A stretch of 64,000 bases of DNA. Origin: Pseudomonas japonica (GTDB taxonomy: Bacteria > Pseudomonadota > Gammaproteobacteria > Pseudomonadales > Pseudomonadaceae). Under the pieces are notes generated by a model. The model had not been told where the DNA came from, did no database searches, and saw nothing but the letters and a program-made list of their open reading frames with translations. The stretch is from the NCBI RefSeq assembly GCF_013522925.1, contig NZ_JAAMQU010000003.1, forward strand, positions 62,001-126,000, in the 5' to 3' direction. Position 1 is the stretch's first letter, and every line of letters starts with the position of its first letter. Below are positions 47,345-56,844 of this stretch, piece after piece. A program made the position numbers and the translations under genes.

Positions 47345-47980
47345 TCAGGCATTGCTGGAGAGGCTTCTGGACATCACCACCAGATCGGCAAACGATGTGG
47401 CGGCCATTTTCTTCATGGCACGGGCGCGGTGGATCTTCACGGTGATTTCGCTAAGCCCGAGTTCACCGGCAATCTGTTTGTTCATCATGCCGCTGGCAGC
47501 GTAGTGCATCACCTGGCGCTCGCGCTCGCTGAGCAGGGCATAGCGGCAACGAAGCTCGGCTTCCCCTTTGCGTGCCTGGTGCTGCTGGCGCGCGGCCTGC
47601 AGCGCAGTGTCCACGGCCTGCAGCAGGTCCTGGTCGCGAAAGGGCTTTGGCAGAAAATCCACGGCGCCGGCCTTCATCGCTCGTACAGTCATTGGAATGT
47701 CCCCATGGCCGCTCATGAAAATCACCGGCAACGTCGCGCCCTGTTCAGTGAGGTGCTGTTGTACCTCGAAGCCGCTGCTGCCGGGCAGTTGCATATCAAG
47801 CAGGAGGCAACTGGGTACCTGCGGCAAGGGGGCTGCCATCAGTTGCGCGGCGCTGGCGAAGGTATCGACCGGGTGGCCGGCCGATCGAAGCAGGCGGCTG
47901 AGTGAGTCGCGCACCCCATGGTCATCGTCGACCACCAGCACTATGTGCGAGGTATCACCGGGAGCGAAGCCGGCGCTCAT
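47345..47980 (-). CDS. FixJ/NarL-type response regulator
   Basis: 211 residues from the ATG at 47980, overlapping the kinase stop as ATGA. Receiver domain with acidic pocket VVDDD (residues 17-20 region) and phospho-acceptor Asp62 in LLLDMQLPG, and the conserved Thr/Lys segments (MSGHGDI, FLPKPFRD). C-terminal LuxR-type HTH (about 140-205) with LSERERQVM, NKQIAGELGLSEITVKIHR. It should activate transcription when phosphorylated by the kinase encoded just upstream, with the MFS gene as a possible local target. Confidence 0.9.
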   Translation of the reverse strand: MSAGFAPGDTSHIVLVVDDDHGVRDSLSRLLRSAGHPVDTFASAAQLMAAPLPQVPSCLLLDMQLPGSSGFEVQQHLTEQGATLPVIFMSGHGDIPMTVRAMKAGAVDFLPKPFRDQDLLQAVDTALQAARQQHQARKGEAELRCRYALLSERERQVMHYAASGMMNKQIAGELGLSEITVKIHRARAMKKMAATSFADLVVMSRSLSSNA

Positions 47981-49062
47981 CGGGCCGCCTTTTTGCTGAC
48001 CAGGGGAAGGCGAAAAACGAAACAGGCCCCGCCTTGGGACGCATTGGTGGCGGATATCCGGCCACCCTGGGCTTCGATCAGCGACCTGCAGATAGACAGC
48101 CCCATCCCCAGGCCGTCCTGGCGGGTGCTGAAAAACGGCGTGAACAGGCCTGGCAGCACTGAGGCTGGAATGCCAGCGCCGCCATCGCGGATGCTTACGC
48201 TGAGCCAAGGGCCTTGCACGCGGCTTTCGATGTACAGTTCGCGCGCCTTGGGCGCCACGCCGGCCATGGCCTGGCATGCGTTGATCAAGAGGTTGATCAG
48301 CACCTGCTGTACCTGGACCGGGTCCGCCGACACGCGCGCTTCTGCCGTTTCGAGGGAAACCCGGGCACGAACCCGGTGGCGGCTCAGTTCGCCGCGGATC
48401 AGGGCCAGGGTATCGGTGATCAAGCCATCCATGCACAGGGATTGCCGCACGGGTTCACTCTTGCGTGCCAAGGCCCGAATGCGAGCGACCACTTCGCTGG
48501 CGCGGTGCGCATCCTCGGCCACTCGCTGCAGGGATTCACAGGCTTCCTCCAGCTCGGGCTGAGGGCGTTGAAGCCAGCGCAGGCCCGCGCCACTGTTATT
48601 GGCAATGGCGGCCAGGGGCTGGTTCACTTCATGGGCAATCGAGGCCGCCAGTTCGCCGAGGGTGGTCACGCGGCTGGCGTGGGCCAGTTGGGCCTGCGCT
48701 TCGAGCAACGCCTGGGTGGCGCGCTTGCCCCGCAGGGCCAGGAGCGCTGTGATGCCGATGGCGGCCAGGCTGATGAGGCACCGCGCCCAGGCGGCCCCAG
48801 TGTCTACCGCCGGATGGCCATGTACTAGTGCAAATGCCAGCAGGGTAAGCCCTGCGCAAGCGGCGGCCACCCACAGCAGGGTTTTCGCCGAGCTTCGATT
48901 TGCGAGCATCAGCAGTACCGCGACATAAAGCACCGCAACGGCGGTGTCCAGGCGGGTGACCGTATCCACGATGAAGATACAGCAGGCTACTAACAGGGCA
49001 GTGAAGCCCCAGAGGCCCTGCCACTCCATGGAGAGGTGCCGGCGAATGCCCAAGCTGGTCAT
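47977..49062 (-). CDS. Membrane sensor histidine kinase, partner of the FixJ-like regulator
   Basis: 361 residues from the ATG at 49062. About four membrane segments (residues 15-115) form the sensor; no PAS domain follows. The dimerisation/phosphoacceptor motif is SIAHEVNQPLAAIANN with His144, as in FixL/DctB-type kinases, and the ATPase domain holds LINLLINACQAM, DGGAGIP and GLGMGLSICRSLIE. The linkage, with an ATGA overlap, to a FixJ-like regulator makes a complete two-component system. The stimulus is unknown; the integral-membrane sensor suggests a membrane or redox cue. Confidence 0.88.
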   Translation of the reverse strand: MTSLGIRRHLSMEWQGLWGFTALLVACCIFIVDTVTRLDTAVAVLYVAVLLMLANRSSAKTLLWVAAACAGLTLLAFALVHGHPAVDTGAAWARCLISLAAIGITALLALRGKRATQALLEAQAQLAHASRVTTLGELAASIAHEVNQPLAAIANNSGAGLRWLQRPQPELEEACESLQRVAEDAHRASEVVARIRALARKSEPVRQSLCMDGLITDTLALIRGELSRHRVRARVSLETAEARVSADPVQVQQVLINLLINACQAMAGVAPKARELYIESRVQGPWLSVSIRDGGAGIPASVLPGLFTPFFSTRQDGLGMGLSICRSLIEAQGGRISATNASQGGACFVFRLPLVSKKAAR

Positions 49063-49222
49063 AGGTTTGGCCCCGAAACGAAAGGGTGAGCGCAATGGCC
49101 CGTGGCGGCAAGCGTGGCAAAACAGCCGGGTTTGAAGTTCCGCTATTTCATAAGCAGTTACAGAATAGTCGCAAATGTATCGTGTTTGCGGCGGCGTTGC
49201 TACCTCGTGCCATGCGCGCGTG

Positions 49223-50821
49223 CTAGAGCGGCTGGGCGGGTAGCGGCGAGAGCATCGAGGCCGCGAGCAGCTCCCGGGTATAAGGGTGCCGGGGCGCCTC
49301 GAACAGCTCGTGGCTGGGCCCGCGCTCCACGACCTGGCCGTCTTTGAGCACGATGATGTCGTGGGCCAGGGCGCGCACCACGGCCAGGTCATGGCTGATG
49401 AACAGGTACGTCAGCCCGTGGCGCTCCTGAAGCTGGCGAAGGAGGGCCACTACCTGCTTTTGCACGGTGCGGTCCAACGCCGAGGTCGGTTCGTCCAGGA
49501 GAATCAATTCAGGCTTGAGTACCAGCGCCCGCGCGATTGCGATGCGCTGGCGCTGCCCGCCAGAAAACTCATGGGGATAGCGGTCCCGGGTGCTCGGGTC
49601 AATGCCCACTTCGCGCAATGCCTGTGCGACCACGTCCTCGCATTCACGTGCACTGGCGTCCAGGTGCACCTCCAGGCCCTCGGCAATGATCTGCCCCACC
49701 GACATGCGCGGGCTGAGGCTGCCATAGGGGTCCTGGAAGACTACCTGCATCTTTTTGCGCCACGGCCGCATCTGCTTCTGGCTCAGCCCATGCAACTCAT
49801 GCCCCTGGAAGCGAATGCCACCCTCGGCGTCGATCAACCGCAGAATCGCCTGGCCCAGGGTTGACTTGCCTGAGCCGGACTCACCCACAATGCCCAGGGT
49901 TTTGCCGCGTTCCACCGAAAGGCTTACCCCATCCACGGCTTTCACATGGCTCCAAGGCTTGCGAAACAACCCGCCGCCAAGGGCGTACCACACCTTCAGC
50001 CCGCTCACGTTGAGCACTTCTTCACGGGTGTCTCGGGGCAGGGCCTCGCCGGCGGGTTCGGCATCGAGCAACAGCCGGCTATAAGGGTGCTGCGCCGCGG
50101 TGAACAATTGCTCGCATGGCGCCTGCTCGACGATTTCCCCACCACGCATCACGCACACCCGTTGGGCGATGCTGCGTACCAGGTTCAGGTCGTGGCTGAT
50201 CAACAGCAGCGACATGCCCAGGCGCTGTTGCAGCGACTTGAGCAGGGCAAGGATCTTGCGCTGCACGGTCACGTCCAGCGCCGTGGTGGGTTCGTCGGCG
50301 ATCAGCAGCTCCGGCTCGCAGGCCAGTGCCATGGCGATCATCACCCGCTGGCGTTGGCCGCCCGACAACTGATGGGGGTACGCCTTTAGGCGGGCACCCG
50401 GGTTGGCAATGCCCACCAGTTCCAGCAGCTCAAGGATCCGTGCCTTTGCCGCCTTTCCGGCAATGCCCCGATGCACCAGCAGGGTTTCGCCGATCTGTTG
50501 CTCTACCGTGTGCAATGGGTTGAGCGAGGTCATCGGCTCCTGAAAGATCATTGCGATGCAGTTGCCGCGAATATCGCGCAGGGTTTTGTCATCGGCGCCA
50601 ATCAGCTCCTGCCCGCGGTAGCGGATGCTGCCTTGGCTGTGACTACCGTTGGCAGGGAGCAACTGAAGAATGGCGTTGGCGGTGACCGACTTGCCAGAGC
50701 CGGACTCGCCCACCAGCGCCAGGCATTCCCCGGGGCGAATATTCAGCGACAGGTTACGTACCACCGGTTCGCCGTTGAAGGCGATCCACAGGTCACTGAT
50801 TTCGATCAGGTGTTCGCTCAT
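49223..50821 (-). CDS. yejF: Peptide ABC transporter ATPase with two nucleotide-binding domains
   Basis: 532 residues containing two complete ABC ATPase modules. Walker [11 protein letters not shown] (N-half) and [10 protein letters not shown] (C-half), signatures LSGGQRQRV and FSGGQRQRI, and Walker [13 protein letters not shown] and [10 protein letters not shown] are all intact. In Escherichia coli YejABEF imports oligopeptides and microcin C. It is the last gene of the yejA-B-E-F order, 12 bases after yejE. Confidence 0.92.
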   Translation of the reverse strand: MSEHLIEISDLWIAFNGEPVVRNLSLNIRPGECLALVGESGSGKSVTANAILQLLPANGSHSQGSIRYRGQELIGADDKTLRDIRGNCIAMIFQEPMTSLNPLHTVEQQIGETLLVHRGIAGKAAKARILELLELVGIANPGARLKAYPHQLSGGQRQRVMIAMALACEPELLIADEPTTALDVTVQRKILALLKSLQQRLGMSLLLISHDLNLVRSIAQRVCVMRGGEIVEQAPCEQLFTAAQHPYSRLLLDAEPAGEALPRDTREEVLNVSGLKVWYALGGGLFRKPWSHVKAVDGVSLSVERGKTLGIVGESGSGKSTLGQAILRLIDAEGGIRFQGHELHGLSQKQMRPWRKKMQVVFQDPYGSLSPRMSVGQIIAEGLEVHLDASARECEDVVAQALREVGIDPSTRDRYPHEFSGGQRQRIAIARALVLKPELILLDEPTSALDRTVQKQVVALLRQLQERHGLTYLFISHDLAVVRALAHDIIVLKDGQVVERGPSHELFEAPRHPYTRELLAASMLSPLPAQPL

Positions 50822-50833
50822 CAGAAGCTCCGG

Positions 50834-51853
50834 TCAGGCGCGAGGGTCAAAGGCGTCGCGCAGCGCTTCGCCGATAAACACCAGCAGGCTCAAAATCACC
50901 GCTAGCGAAAAGAACGCAGTGAGCCCCAGCCAGGGCGCCTGCAGGTTTTGCTTGCCCTGGGCGATCAGCTCGCCCAGCGAGGCGCTGCCGGCCGGCATGC
51001 CGAAGCCGAGAAAATCCAGTGCGCTGAGCGTGGTAATGGCGCCCGTGAGAATGAACGGCAGGTAACTGAGGGTTGCGTTCATGGCATTGGGCAAAATGTG
51101 CCGCACGATCACGGTGCGGGTGGGCAGGCCCAGGGCGCGCGCCGCTTTCACGTATTCCAGGCTGCGCCCGCGGAGGAATTCCGCCCGCACCACGTCCACC
51201 AGCGCCAGCCATGAAAACAACGTCATGATCCCCAGCAACCACCAGAAGCCCGGCTCCACGAAACCGGACAGAATGATCAACAGGTAAAGCACAGGCAGCC
51301 CCGACCACACTTCCTGCAAACGTTGCCCGAACAGGTCTACCCAGCCGCCGTAATAGCCTTGCAAGGCCCCGGCGGCCACGCCAATCAGCGAGCTGAGGAC
51401 AGTGAGCGCCAGAGCGAAGAGGATCGAGATGCGCGCACCATAGAGCACCCGTGCCAGCACGTCGCGCGCCTGGTCATCGGTGCCGAGCCAGTTGATGCCC
51501 GTGGGCGGGCTGGGGGCAGGGCGGGACAGCTCGTAGTTGGGCGTGTCCGGGCCGAAAGAAATGGGTGGAAACAGCATCCAGCCGTCTTGCTCAGCCACCA
51601 GCTTGCGCACGTAGTCGCTGCGGTAGTCGGGCTGGAACGGCAGCACGCCGCCCAGCTGCTGCTCGGTGTACCGCTTGAACACGGGGAAGCAATAGTGCCC
51701 GCCGGCCTTGAGCACCAGCGGCTTGTCGTTAGCCACCAGCTCGGCGCCCAGGCACACCACAAACAGGCCCAGGAACAACCACAACGACCACCAGCCACGG
51801 CGGTTCTTGCGAAAACGGTGAAGGCGCCGCTGCGCCAAGGGGGACAGGCGCAT
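50834..51853 (-). CDS. yejE: Peptide ABC transporter permease
   Basis: 339 residues from the ATG at 51853, overlapping the yejB stop as ATGA. It has an N-terminal basic stretch, one membrane helix, a long loop (about 45-125) characteristic of YejE, and a permease core with the EAA-type loop EYVKAARALGLPTRTVIVRHILP (core RALGLPT). It forms the membrane channel with YejB. Confidence 0.92.
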   Translation of the reverse strand: MRLSPLAQRRLHRFRKNRRGWWSLWLFLGLFVVCLGAELVANDKPLVLKAGGHYCFPVFKRYTEQQLGGVLPFQPDYRSDYVRKLVAEQDGWMLFPPISFGPDTPNYELSRPAPSPPTGINWLGTDDQARDVLARVLYGARISILFALALTVLSSLIGVAAGALQGYYGGWVDLFGQRLQEVWSGLPVLYLLIILSGFVEPGFWWLLGIMTLFSWLALVDVVRAEFLRGRSLEYVKAARALGLPTRTVIVRHILPNAMNATLSYLPFILTGAITTLSALDFLGFGMPAGSASLGELIAQGKQNLQAPWLGLTAFFSLAVILSLLVFIGEALRDAFDPRA

Positions 51854-52911
51854 CAAGCGTTCCTCGAAAAGTCGATACGAGGGTCTACCAGGGTGTAGCA
51901 CAGGTCCCCTACCAGTTTTATCAGCAGCCCGAAGAGGGTGAAGATAAACAGCGAGCCGAACACCACCGGGTAATCACGCGAGACGGCGGCTTCGTAGCTC
52001 ATGCGGCCCAGGCCATCGAGAGAGAAGATCACTTCCACGAGCAGCGACCCGGCGAAGAACACGCTCACGAATGCCTGGGGCAAGCCGGCCACCACCAGCA
52101 GCATGGCGTTGCGCAGTACATGCCCGTATAGCACCCGGCGCTCGCTCAGGCCCTTGGCGCGCGCGGTGACGACGTACTGGCGGGTGACCTCGTTGAGGAA
52201 GGCGTTCTTGGTGAGGATGGTCAGGCTGGCGAAGCCGCCAATGACCAGCGACAGCACTGGCAGTACCAGGTGCCAGAAGTAGTCCGTTATCTTGCCCAGC
52301 GTGGACAGCTCGTCGAAGTTGTCGGACACCAGCCCGCGCACCGGAAACCAGTTCAGGCCAGTGCCGCCGCAGAACACCACGATCAACAGCATGGCGAACA
52401 GGAAGGACGGCATGGCGTAGCCGACGATCACCGCGCTGCTGCTCCACACATCGAAGGGGCTGCCATGGCGTACAGCCTTGCGGATGCCCAACGGGATCGA
52501 CACCAGGTAGGTAATGAGCGTGGCCCAGAAGCCAAGAGAGAGGGTGACCGGCATCTTGTCCAGGATGAGGTCCGTTACCTTGGCACCGCGGAAAAAGCTG
52601 TCGCCGAAGTCAAACACCGCATAGTGCTTGAGCATCAGCCAGAGCCGCTCGTGGGCCGGCTTGTCGAAACCATACTGGCGTTCGATGTCCTTGATCATTT
52701 GCGGGTCCAGCCCACGGCTGGCGCGAGAGCTGCCCTGCGCCGAATCACCGCCACCGCCGCCAGCCGGGCTACCGCCCACACCTTGCAGCCGGGCAATGGC
52801 TTGCTCGACCGGCCCACCGGGCGCGGCCTGCACGATGACGAAGTTCACCAGCAGGATTACCAACAGGGTAGGGATGATCAACAGAAGGCGTCGCAGGATG
52901 TACAGGGTCAT
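51853..52911 (-). CDS. yejB: Peptide ABC transporter permease
   Basis: 352 residues from the ATG at 52911 ([17 protein letters not shown]), overlapping the yejA stop as ATGA. A low-complexity [18 protein letters not shown] stretch at about 55-75 lies in the extra loop after the first helix, as in other DppB/YejB proteins; the EAA loop reads [20 protein letters not shown]. It pairs with YejE. Confidence 0.92.
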   Translation of the reverse strand: MTLYILRRLLLIIPTLLVILLVNFVIVQAAPGGPVEQAIARLQGVGGSPAGGGGGDSAQGSSRASRGLDPQMIKDIERQYGFDKPAHERLWLMLKHYAVFDFGDSFFRGAKVTDLILDKMPVTLSLGFWATLITYLVSIPLGIRKAVRHGSPFDVWSSSAVIVGYAMPSFLFAMLLIVVFCGGTGLNWFPVRGLVSDNFDELSTLGKITDYFWHLVLPVLSLVIGGFASLTILTKNAFLNEVTRQYVVTARAKGLSERRVLYGHVLRNAMLLVVAGLPQAFVSVFFAGSLLVEVIFSLDGLGRMSYEAAVSRDYPVVFGSLFIFTLFGLLIKLVGDLCYTLVDPRIDFSRNA

Positions 52912-54758
52912 GGTCGCGCTCCCGTGGCTTTGCGCTGCGCCATCTGTTCGGTAGTGAGGGCCGTGGGGCTGACTTCCCACCAGGTTTCCGGTGCTTCGTC
53001 GTATGCCGCCTGAATGTCAGGTATGCCAAACCGGTTCCACCACACCGTGGATGTTCCCGGCGGGTAGTAATTGGGAATCCAGTAATCGTTCCATTGCAGC
53101 ACCCGGTCCAAGGCATGGGCGTGGTTGACCATGTCGTCGAAATTCGTGGCTTTCACCACACCGTCGATCAGCCTGTCCACAGCGGGGTCGCGCAACACCA
53201 TGTAATTGCCCGAACCGGTATCGCTGGCGGCGGACGAGCCGAAGTAGTTCACCAACTCAAGGCCGGGCGACGCCGACACCGGATAGCCGGCCACAATCAT
53301 GTCGTAGTCCCTGGCCATCAGCCGATTGAGGTATTGGGAGGGATCGATGCGGCGGATTTGAAGGTCGATGCCGATTTGCGCCAGTGTGCGTTTGTACGGC
53401 AGTAGCAGGCGCTCGAGGCTGCTTTGGGCATTGAGAAAGGTAAACGTGAGGGGTTCGCCGCTGGCATTTACCAGCCGATCGCCGTCCGGGTGCCAGCCCG
53501 CGTCGGCCAGTAGCTGCAGCGCTTGCAATTGCTTGTCGCGAATGAAGCCTGTGCCGTCGGTTTTCGGTGCCTGGAACGCCGCCCCGAATACTTCGTCCGG
53601 CACTTGCCCGCGCAGGGGTTCAAGAATCTTCAGCTCGGCGGGCGTCGGCGGCTGGGTGGCTGCCAGAGGGCTGTTGGAAAAGAAGCTTTGCTGGCGGATG
53701 TACACGTTGCGCATCAGTTGACGGTTGCTCCACTCGAAATCCCAGAGCATGGCCAGCGCGCGGCGTACCCGGCGGTCCTGGAACACTGGCCGGTCGAGGT
53801 TGAACACGTAGCCCTGTGCCGGCTGTAAACCCTTGGGGGCCAGGTGTGCCCGTTGCAGGCGGCCATCGTCCAGGGCAGGCCCGGCATAACCGATGGTGTA
53901 GGCCGTGGCGGAAAATTCCCGGTTATAGTCGAAGCCGCCGCCGCGCAATACTTGCCTGGCAACTTCGATATCACCGAAGTATTCCACGCTGAAGTGGTCG
54001 AAGTTGTACATGCCGCGGGCCACTGGCAGGTCCTTGCCCCACCAGTCCGGATTGCGTTCAAAGGTGATGCTGCGGCCGTTGTCTACCTTGCCCACCCGAT
54101 AGGGGCCGCTGCCCACGGGGGCTTCAAAACCTCCGCCATTGGCAAAATCCCGGGTTTTCCACCAATGCTCCGGGAACACCGGCAAAGCGGCCACGTCCAG
54201 TGGCAGCGTACGGCTGTCACGGTTCTTGAAGTCAAAGCGCACCTGGCGCTCGCCTTCCACCACTACCTCGCTTACGTCCGCGAACTGCGCGCGGTAACGC
54301 AGGCTGCCTTGGGTCATCAGCAGGTTGAAGGTGTAACGTACGTCTTCGGCGGTAATTGGCGTGCCGTCGGCGAAGCAGGCATTCGGGTCGAGGTAGAAGC
54401 GCAGGGTCAGGCCGTCGGGGCTCAGCTCCATCGCCTTGGCCACCAGGCCGTAAACGGTATAAGGCTCGTCCAGCGAGCGGGTGGCGAGCGGTGAGTACAC
54501 CAGCCCGTCGATCTGGGAAACGCCGATGCCCTTGTCGATGTAGGGCATGAGGTGGTCGAACTGGCCGATGTCCGTGGCCGAGCGCCGGAAGCTGCCGCCC
54601 TTGGGCGGATCAGGGTTTACGTACTCGAAGTGTTTGAAGCCCGGAGGGTATTTGGCCGGTTCGCCGTAGACCGTCAGCGCTGGCGCGGGTGCTGCGAGGG
54701 CGGCATTGGCCGCACACAGCGCAAACATGCAAAGGAAGGAGATGAAAACCGATCGCAT
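52908..54758 (-). CDS. yejA: Periplasmic peptide-binding protein of the Yej system
   Basis: 616 residues with a signal peptide ([22 protein letters not shown]). The mature protein is a family-5 solute-binding protein ([20 protein letters not shown], then [25 protein letters not shown] shown in part: [12 protein letters not shown]). It captures oligopeptides for import by YejBEF. It is the first gene of the four-gene operon. AAGG precedes the ATG. Confidence 0.92.
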   Translation of the reverse strand: MRSVFISFLCMFALCAANAALAAPAPALTVYGEPAKYPPGFKHFEYVNPDPPKGGSFRRSATDIGQFDHLMPYIDKGIGVSQIDGLVYSPLATRSLDEPYTVYGLVAKAMELSPDGLTLRFYLDPNACFADGTPITAEDVRYTFNLLMTQGSLRYRAQFADVSEVVVEGERQVRFDFKNRDSRTLPLDVAALPVFPEHWWKTRDFANGGGFEAPVGSGPYRVGKVDNGRSITFERNPDWWGKDLPVARGMYNFDHFSVEYFGDIEVARQVLRGGGFDYNREFSATAYTIGYAGPALDDGRLQRAHLAPKGLQPAQGYVFNLDRPVFQDRRVRRALAMLWDFEWSNRQLMRNVYIRQQSFFSNSPLAATQPPTPAELKILEPLRGQVPDEVFGAAFQAPKTDGTGFIRDKQLQALQLLADAGWHPDGDRLVNASGEPLTFTFLNAQSSLERLLLPYKRTLAQIGIDLQIRRIDPSQYLNRLMARDYDMIVAGYPVSASPGLELVNYFGSSAASDTGSGNYMVLRDPAVDRLIDGVVKATNFDDMVNHAHALDRVLQWNDYWIPNYYPPGTSTVWWNRFGIPDIQAAYDEAPETWWEVSPTALTTEQMAQRKATGARP

Positions 54759-54849
54759 TGGCTACCTTGAGCGGGTCCGCGAGAAATGTCCGGTTGCCAT
54801 CATGCACGTTCGTGTACAGAAACAAAACGGCTTGCCAGCGGCTTGCCAA

Positions 54850-54870
54850 CGGCTCGCCGTTGGCGAGCCG
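54850..54870. repeat. Strong intergenic hairpin between ppiC and yejA
   Basis: CGGCTCGCC (54850-54858), loop GTT, GGCGAGCCG (54862-54870) is a perfect 9-base-pair stem. It lacks a T-run on either strand, so it is not a standard Rho-independent terminator, but it may stabilise the ppiC transcript end or act with Rho. Related CGGCTTGCC repeats lie just before it (54831-54848). Confidence 0.5.
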
Positions 54871-54889
54871 TCATTCAGCGTAGCGGTGA

Positions 54890-55171
54890 TCAGTCCTGGC
54901 GGCTGGTCACTTCCAGCAGGTGATAACCGAACTGGGTTTTCACCGGGCCTTGTACGGTGTTGACCGGGGCGCTGAACACCACGGTGTCGAACTCCTTGAC
55001 CATCTGGCCTGGGCCGAACGAGCCCAGATCACCGCCCTGACGGCTGGAAGGGCAGGTGGAGTTGGCCTTGGCGACTTCGGCGAAATCGGCGCCGCCTTCG
55101 ATCTGGGCCTTGAGTTCGTTGCACTTGTCTTCGCTGGAAACCAGGATGTGGCGTGCAGTGGCTTTGGCCAT
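54890..55171 (-). CDS. ppiC: Parvulin-type peptidyl-prolyl isomerase
   Basis: 93 residues from the ATG at 55171, the usual length for a stand-alone cytoplasmic parvulin. The motifs ARHILVSSE, FAEVAKANSTCPS, GGDLGSFGPGQMV and FGYHLLEV match PpiC/Par10 closely. It speeds cis-trans isomerisation of prolyl bonds. No signal peptide. Single gene. Confidence 0.92.
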   Translation of the reverse strand: MAKATARHILVSSEDKCNELKAQIEGGADFAEVAKANSTCPSSRQGGDLGSFGPGQMVKEFDTVVFSAPVNTVQGPVKTQFGYHLLEVTSRQD

Positions 55172-55245
55172 GGGGAAGTACCTCTCTATAAATGAACGCA
55201 ACAGCCTAACCCGCGCGGGCCCCTGAGGCCAGCGCGATCAAGTGT

Positions 55246-56322
55246 TCAGCTTCGAACACATGCAGCCACCAGCGCGGCTTCGGTGGCTTCCCAGCCCAGG
55301 CAGCCATCGGTGATGGACACGCCATAGCGCAATGCGCCCCCCGTGCCTTGCGCGCCCTCGAACAGGTGGCTTTCGAGCATTACGCCGATCAGGTCGCGGT
55401 TGCCCTCGCGTCGCTGCCGGATGACCTCGGCAAGCACCTCGGGCTGACGCAGGGGGTTCTTGCCACTGTTGGCATGACTGCAATCCACCATGATCCGAGG
55501 CGCCAGGCCCGCCTTGAGCAGCTGCGCCCGGGCCGCTGCCAGGTGCGCCTCGCTGTAATTGGGACCGCCATGGCCACCGCGTAGTACCAGATGGCAATCC
55601 GGGTTGCCTTCGCTGCGCAGGATCGCCGGATGGCCGTGCAGGTCCAGGCCGAAGTGGCGATGCGGATGGGCCGCGCTGCGAATGGCATCGCAGGCTACGC
55701 CCAGGGAGCCATCGGTACCATTCTTGAAGCCCACCGGCAGCGACAGCCCGCTGACCATTTCCCGGTGCACCTGTGATTCAGTGGTGCGCGCGCCCACTGC
55801 GCCCCATGCCAGCAGGTCGTCGAAGTAGGGGGTGGCCATTGGTTGAAGCAGCTCGCCCGCCAGTGGCAGGCCAAGGTCCAGCAGGCCAAGCATCAATTCG
55901 CGAGAAAGTGTCAGCCCCAGCAGCATGTCGTCGCTGCCGTCCAGGCGGGGGTCGTACAACAGGCCTTTCCAGCCCACCGTAGTGCGGGGCTTTTCTATAT
56001 ACGCCCGCATCACAATCAAAAGGTCACCTTTCAAGGTTTCGGCGAGCCGGGCGAGGCGTTGGCCGTATTCAAGTGCGCAGGCGGGGTCGTGAAGGGAGCA
56101 GGGGCCTGTGATGACCAGAAGGCGGTTGTCGCGGCCGTCGAGAATGTCGCGCACCTGTTGGCGCTGCTCTGCCACGCGTGCGCCCAGCGCGCTGGAAAGC
56201 GGCAAGGCCTGGCGTAGCGCGTAGGCGCTGGGAAGTCGCTGGCCGACGCCTTCGTTGCGCTCGGCATCAAGCGTGGGGGCAGCCGTAAGGGCGGTAAGGC
56301 ACGGGGTAACGAGGGTGTTCAT
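55246..56322 (-). CDS. 3-deoxy-7-phosphoheptulonate (DAHP) synthase, class I
   Basis: 358 residues from the ATG at 56322, with AAAGGAT upstream. Family motifs are all present: GPCSLHDP, KPRTTVGWKGL, GARTTESQVHRE, FKNGTDG and DCSHANSGKNP. The enzyme joins phosphoenolpyruvate and erythrose 4-phosphate in the first step of the shikimate pathway. It corresponds to the AroF/AroG/AroH group; which aromatic amino acid inhibits this copy cannot be read with certainty. The upstream leader region (56348-56749), with two aromatic-rich peptides and a terminator, points to transcriptional attenuation by aromatic amino acid supply. Confidence 0.93.
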   Translation of the reverse strand: MNTLVTPCLTALTAAPTLDAERNEGVGQRLPSAYALRQALPLSSALGARVAEQRQQVRDILDGRDNRLLVITGPCSLHDPACALEYGQRLARLAETLKGDLLIVMRAYIEKPRTTVGWKGLLYDPRLDGSDDMLLGLTLSRELMLGLLDLGLPLAGELLQPMATPYFDDLLAWGAVGARTTESQVHREMVSGLSLPVGFKNGTDGSLGVACDAIRSAAHPHRHFGLDLHGHPAILRSEGNPDCHLVLRGGHGGPNYSEAHLAAARAQLLKAGLAPRIMVDCSHANSGKNPLRQPEVLAEVIRQRREGNRDLIGVMLESHLFEGAQGTGGALRYGVSITDGCLGWEATEAALVAACVRS

Positions 56323-56336
56323 GGGCGATCCTTTTG

Positions 56337-56364
56337 CCCGCTGCGTTTCAGGCACGCAAGCGGG
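56337..56364 (-). promoter_or_regulatory. Hairpin spanning the second leader-peptide stop, next to the DAHP synthase ribosome site
   Basis: In the RNA, CCCGCTTGCGT and ACGCAGCGGG pair (one bulged base) around a loop that contains the TGA of the second leader peptide. The DAHP synthase ribosome site (AAAGGAT) starts a few bases after the stem. A ribosome at this stop codon would melt the hairpin, so it may couple leader translation to synthase translation. Role inferred. Confidence 0.45.
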
Positions 56365-56512
56365 TAGTCAACGGTGTTCGTAAGCGCAGGTTTGCGCGGG
56401 CAAGGGCTTCGCCACCTGATGTGGACCGGTCGGAGGCGGCGTGCTGTACCGAACGGGACGCGCTAAATCGCCAGGCGTAAACAGTGCTGGTGCGGTAGGT
56501 GGCGTAATACAT
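56348..56512 (-). CDS. Second leader peptide, Tyr/Trp/Phe-rich N-terminus
   Basis: 54 codons from the ATG at 56512. GGAG lies eight bases upstream. The peptide starts MYYATYRTSTVYAWRF, with six aromatic residues (four Tyr, one Trp, one Phe) in its first 16 positions; the rest is Arg/Ser/Ala-rich with no domain. It lies downstream of the terminator at 56541-56577 and ends 25 bases before the DAHP synthase ATG. This is the composition of a regulatory leader peptide for aromatic biosynthesis, although a small functional protein cannot be excluded. Confidence 0.55.
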   Translation of the reverse strand: MYYATYRTSTVYAWRFSASRSVQHAASDRSTSGGEALARANLRLRTPLTTRLRA

Positions 56513-56540
56513 GCTGTGAACTCCAAAGTTACAAGGGATG

Positions 56541-56577
56541 AAAAAGCAAAACCCCCGATCGGGTGGCCGACCGGGGG
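56541..56577 (-). terminator. Rho-independent terminator / attenuator before DAHP synthase
   Basis: On the minus strand, CCCCCGGTCGG (56577-56567) and CCGATCGGGGG (56562-56552) form an 11-base-pair stem with one G-U pair, followed by TTTTGCTTTTT (56551-56541). It stands between the first leader peptide and the rest of the operon, so reading into the synthase requires antitermination. CCCCGAT at 56621-56627, three bases downstream of the first leader stop codon, is complementary to 56553-56559 in the 3' arm. Confidence 0.8.
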
Positions 56578-56629
56578 TTTCGAAAAACGTTGGCAGGCTA
56601 CCCGGATGCTGGGCGCCTGTATCGGGGAA

Positions 56630-56749
56630 TCAGGCGCGCGTTTGGCTAAACCAGTAACCAAAATACGAGCAGGCATAAGCGGCCGCGGCGCGCACGGCTA
56701 CGCCGGCCATGATGGCAGCGTGAGCGACAATACGAAGGGCCTTGGGCAT
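56630..56749 (-). CDS. First leader peptide with a Tyr/Phe/Trp run
   Basis: 39 codons from the ATG at 56749, with AGGAG eight to nine bases upstream. The N-terminus is MPKALRIVAHAAIMAGVAV, and the C-terminus contains YACSYFGYWF, six aromatic codons out of ten, about five codons before the stop. The terminator starts about 50 bases downstream of the stop. The combination of a good ribosome site, clustered codons for the pathway end products and a following terminator is the hallmark of an attenuator leader peptide. Confidence 0.7.
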   Translation of the reverse strand: MPKALRIVAHAAIMAGVAVRAAAAYACSYFGYWFSQTRA

Positions 56750-56844
56750 GCTAGTGTCTCCTGATGAGGTTTCGGAGCTTACTGGAGCCGATTGGCAATC
56801 GCAATGCCCGTAGTCTCTGTTACGGCCAGGCAGTGGAGCAGCGC

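Noticed and set aside
56368..56676. 102-codon minus-strand frame across the DAHP synthase leader
   Set aside because: It reads straight through the terminator, has no ribosome site, and competes with the two leader peptides that do.
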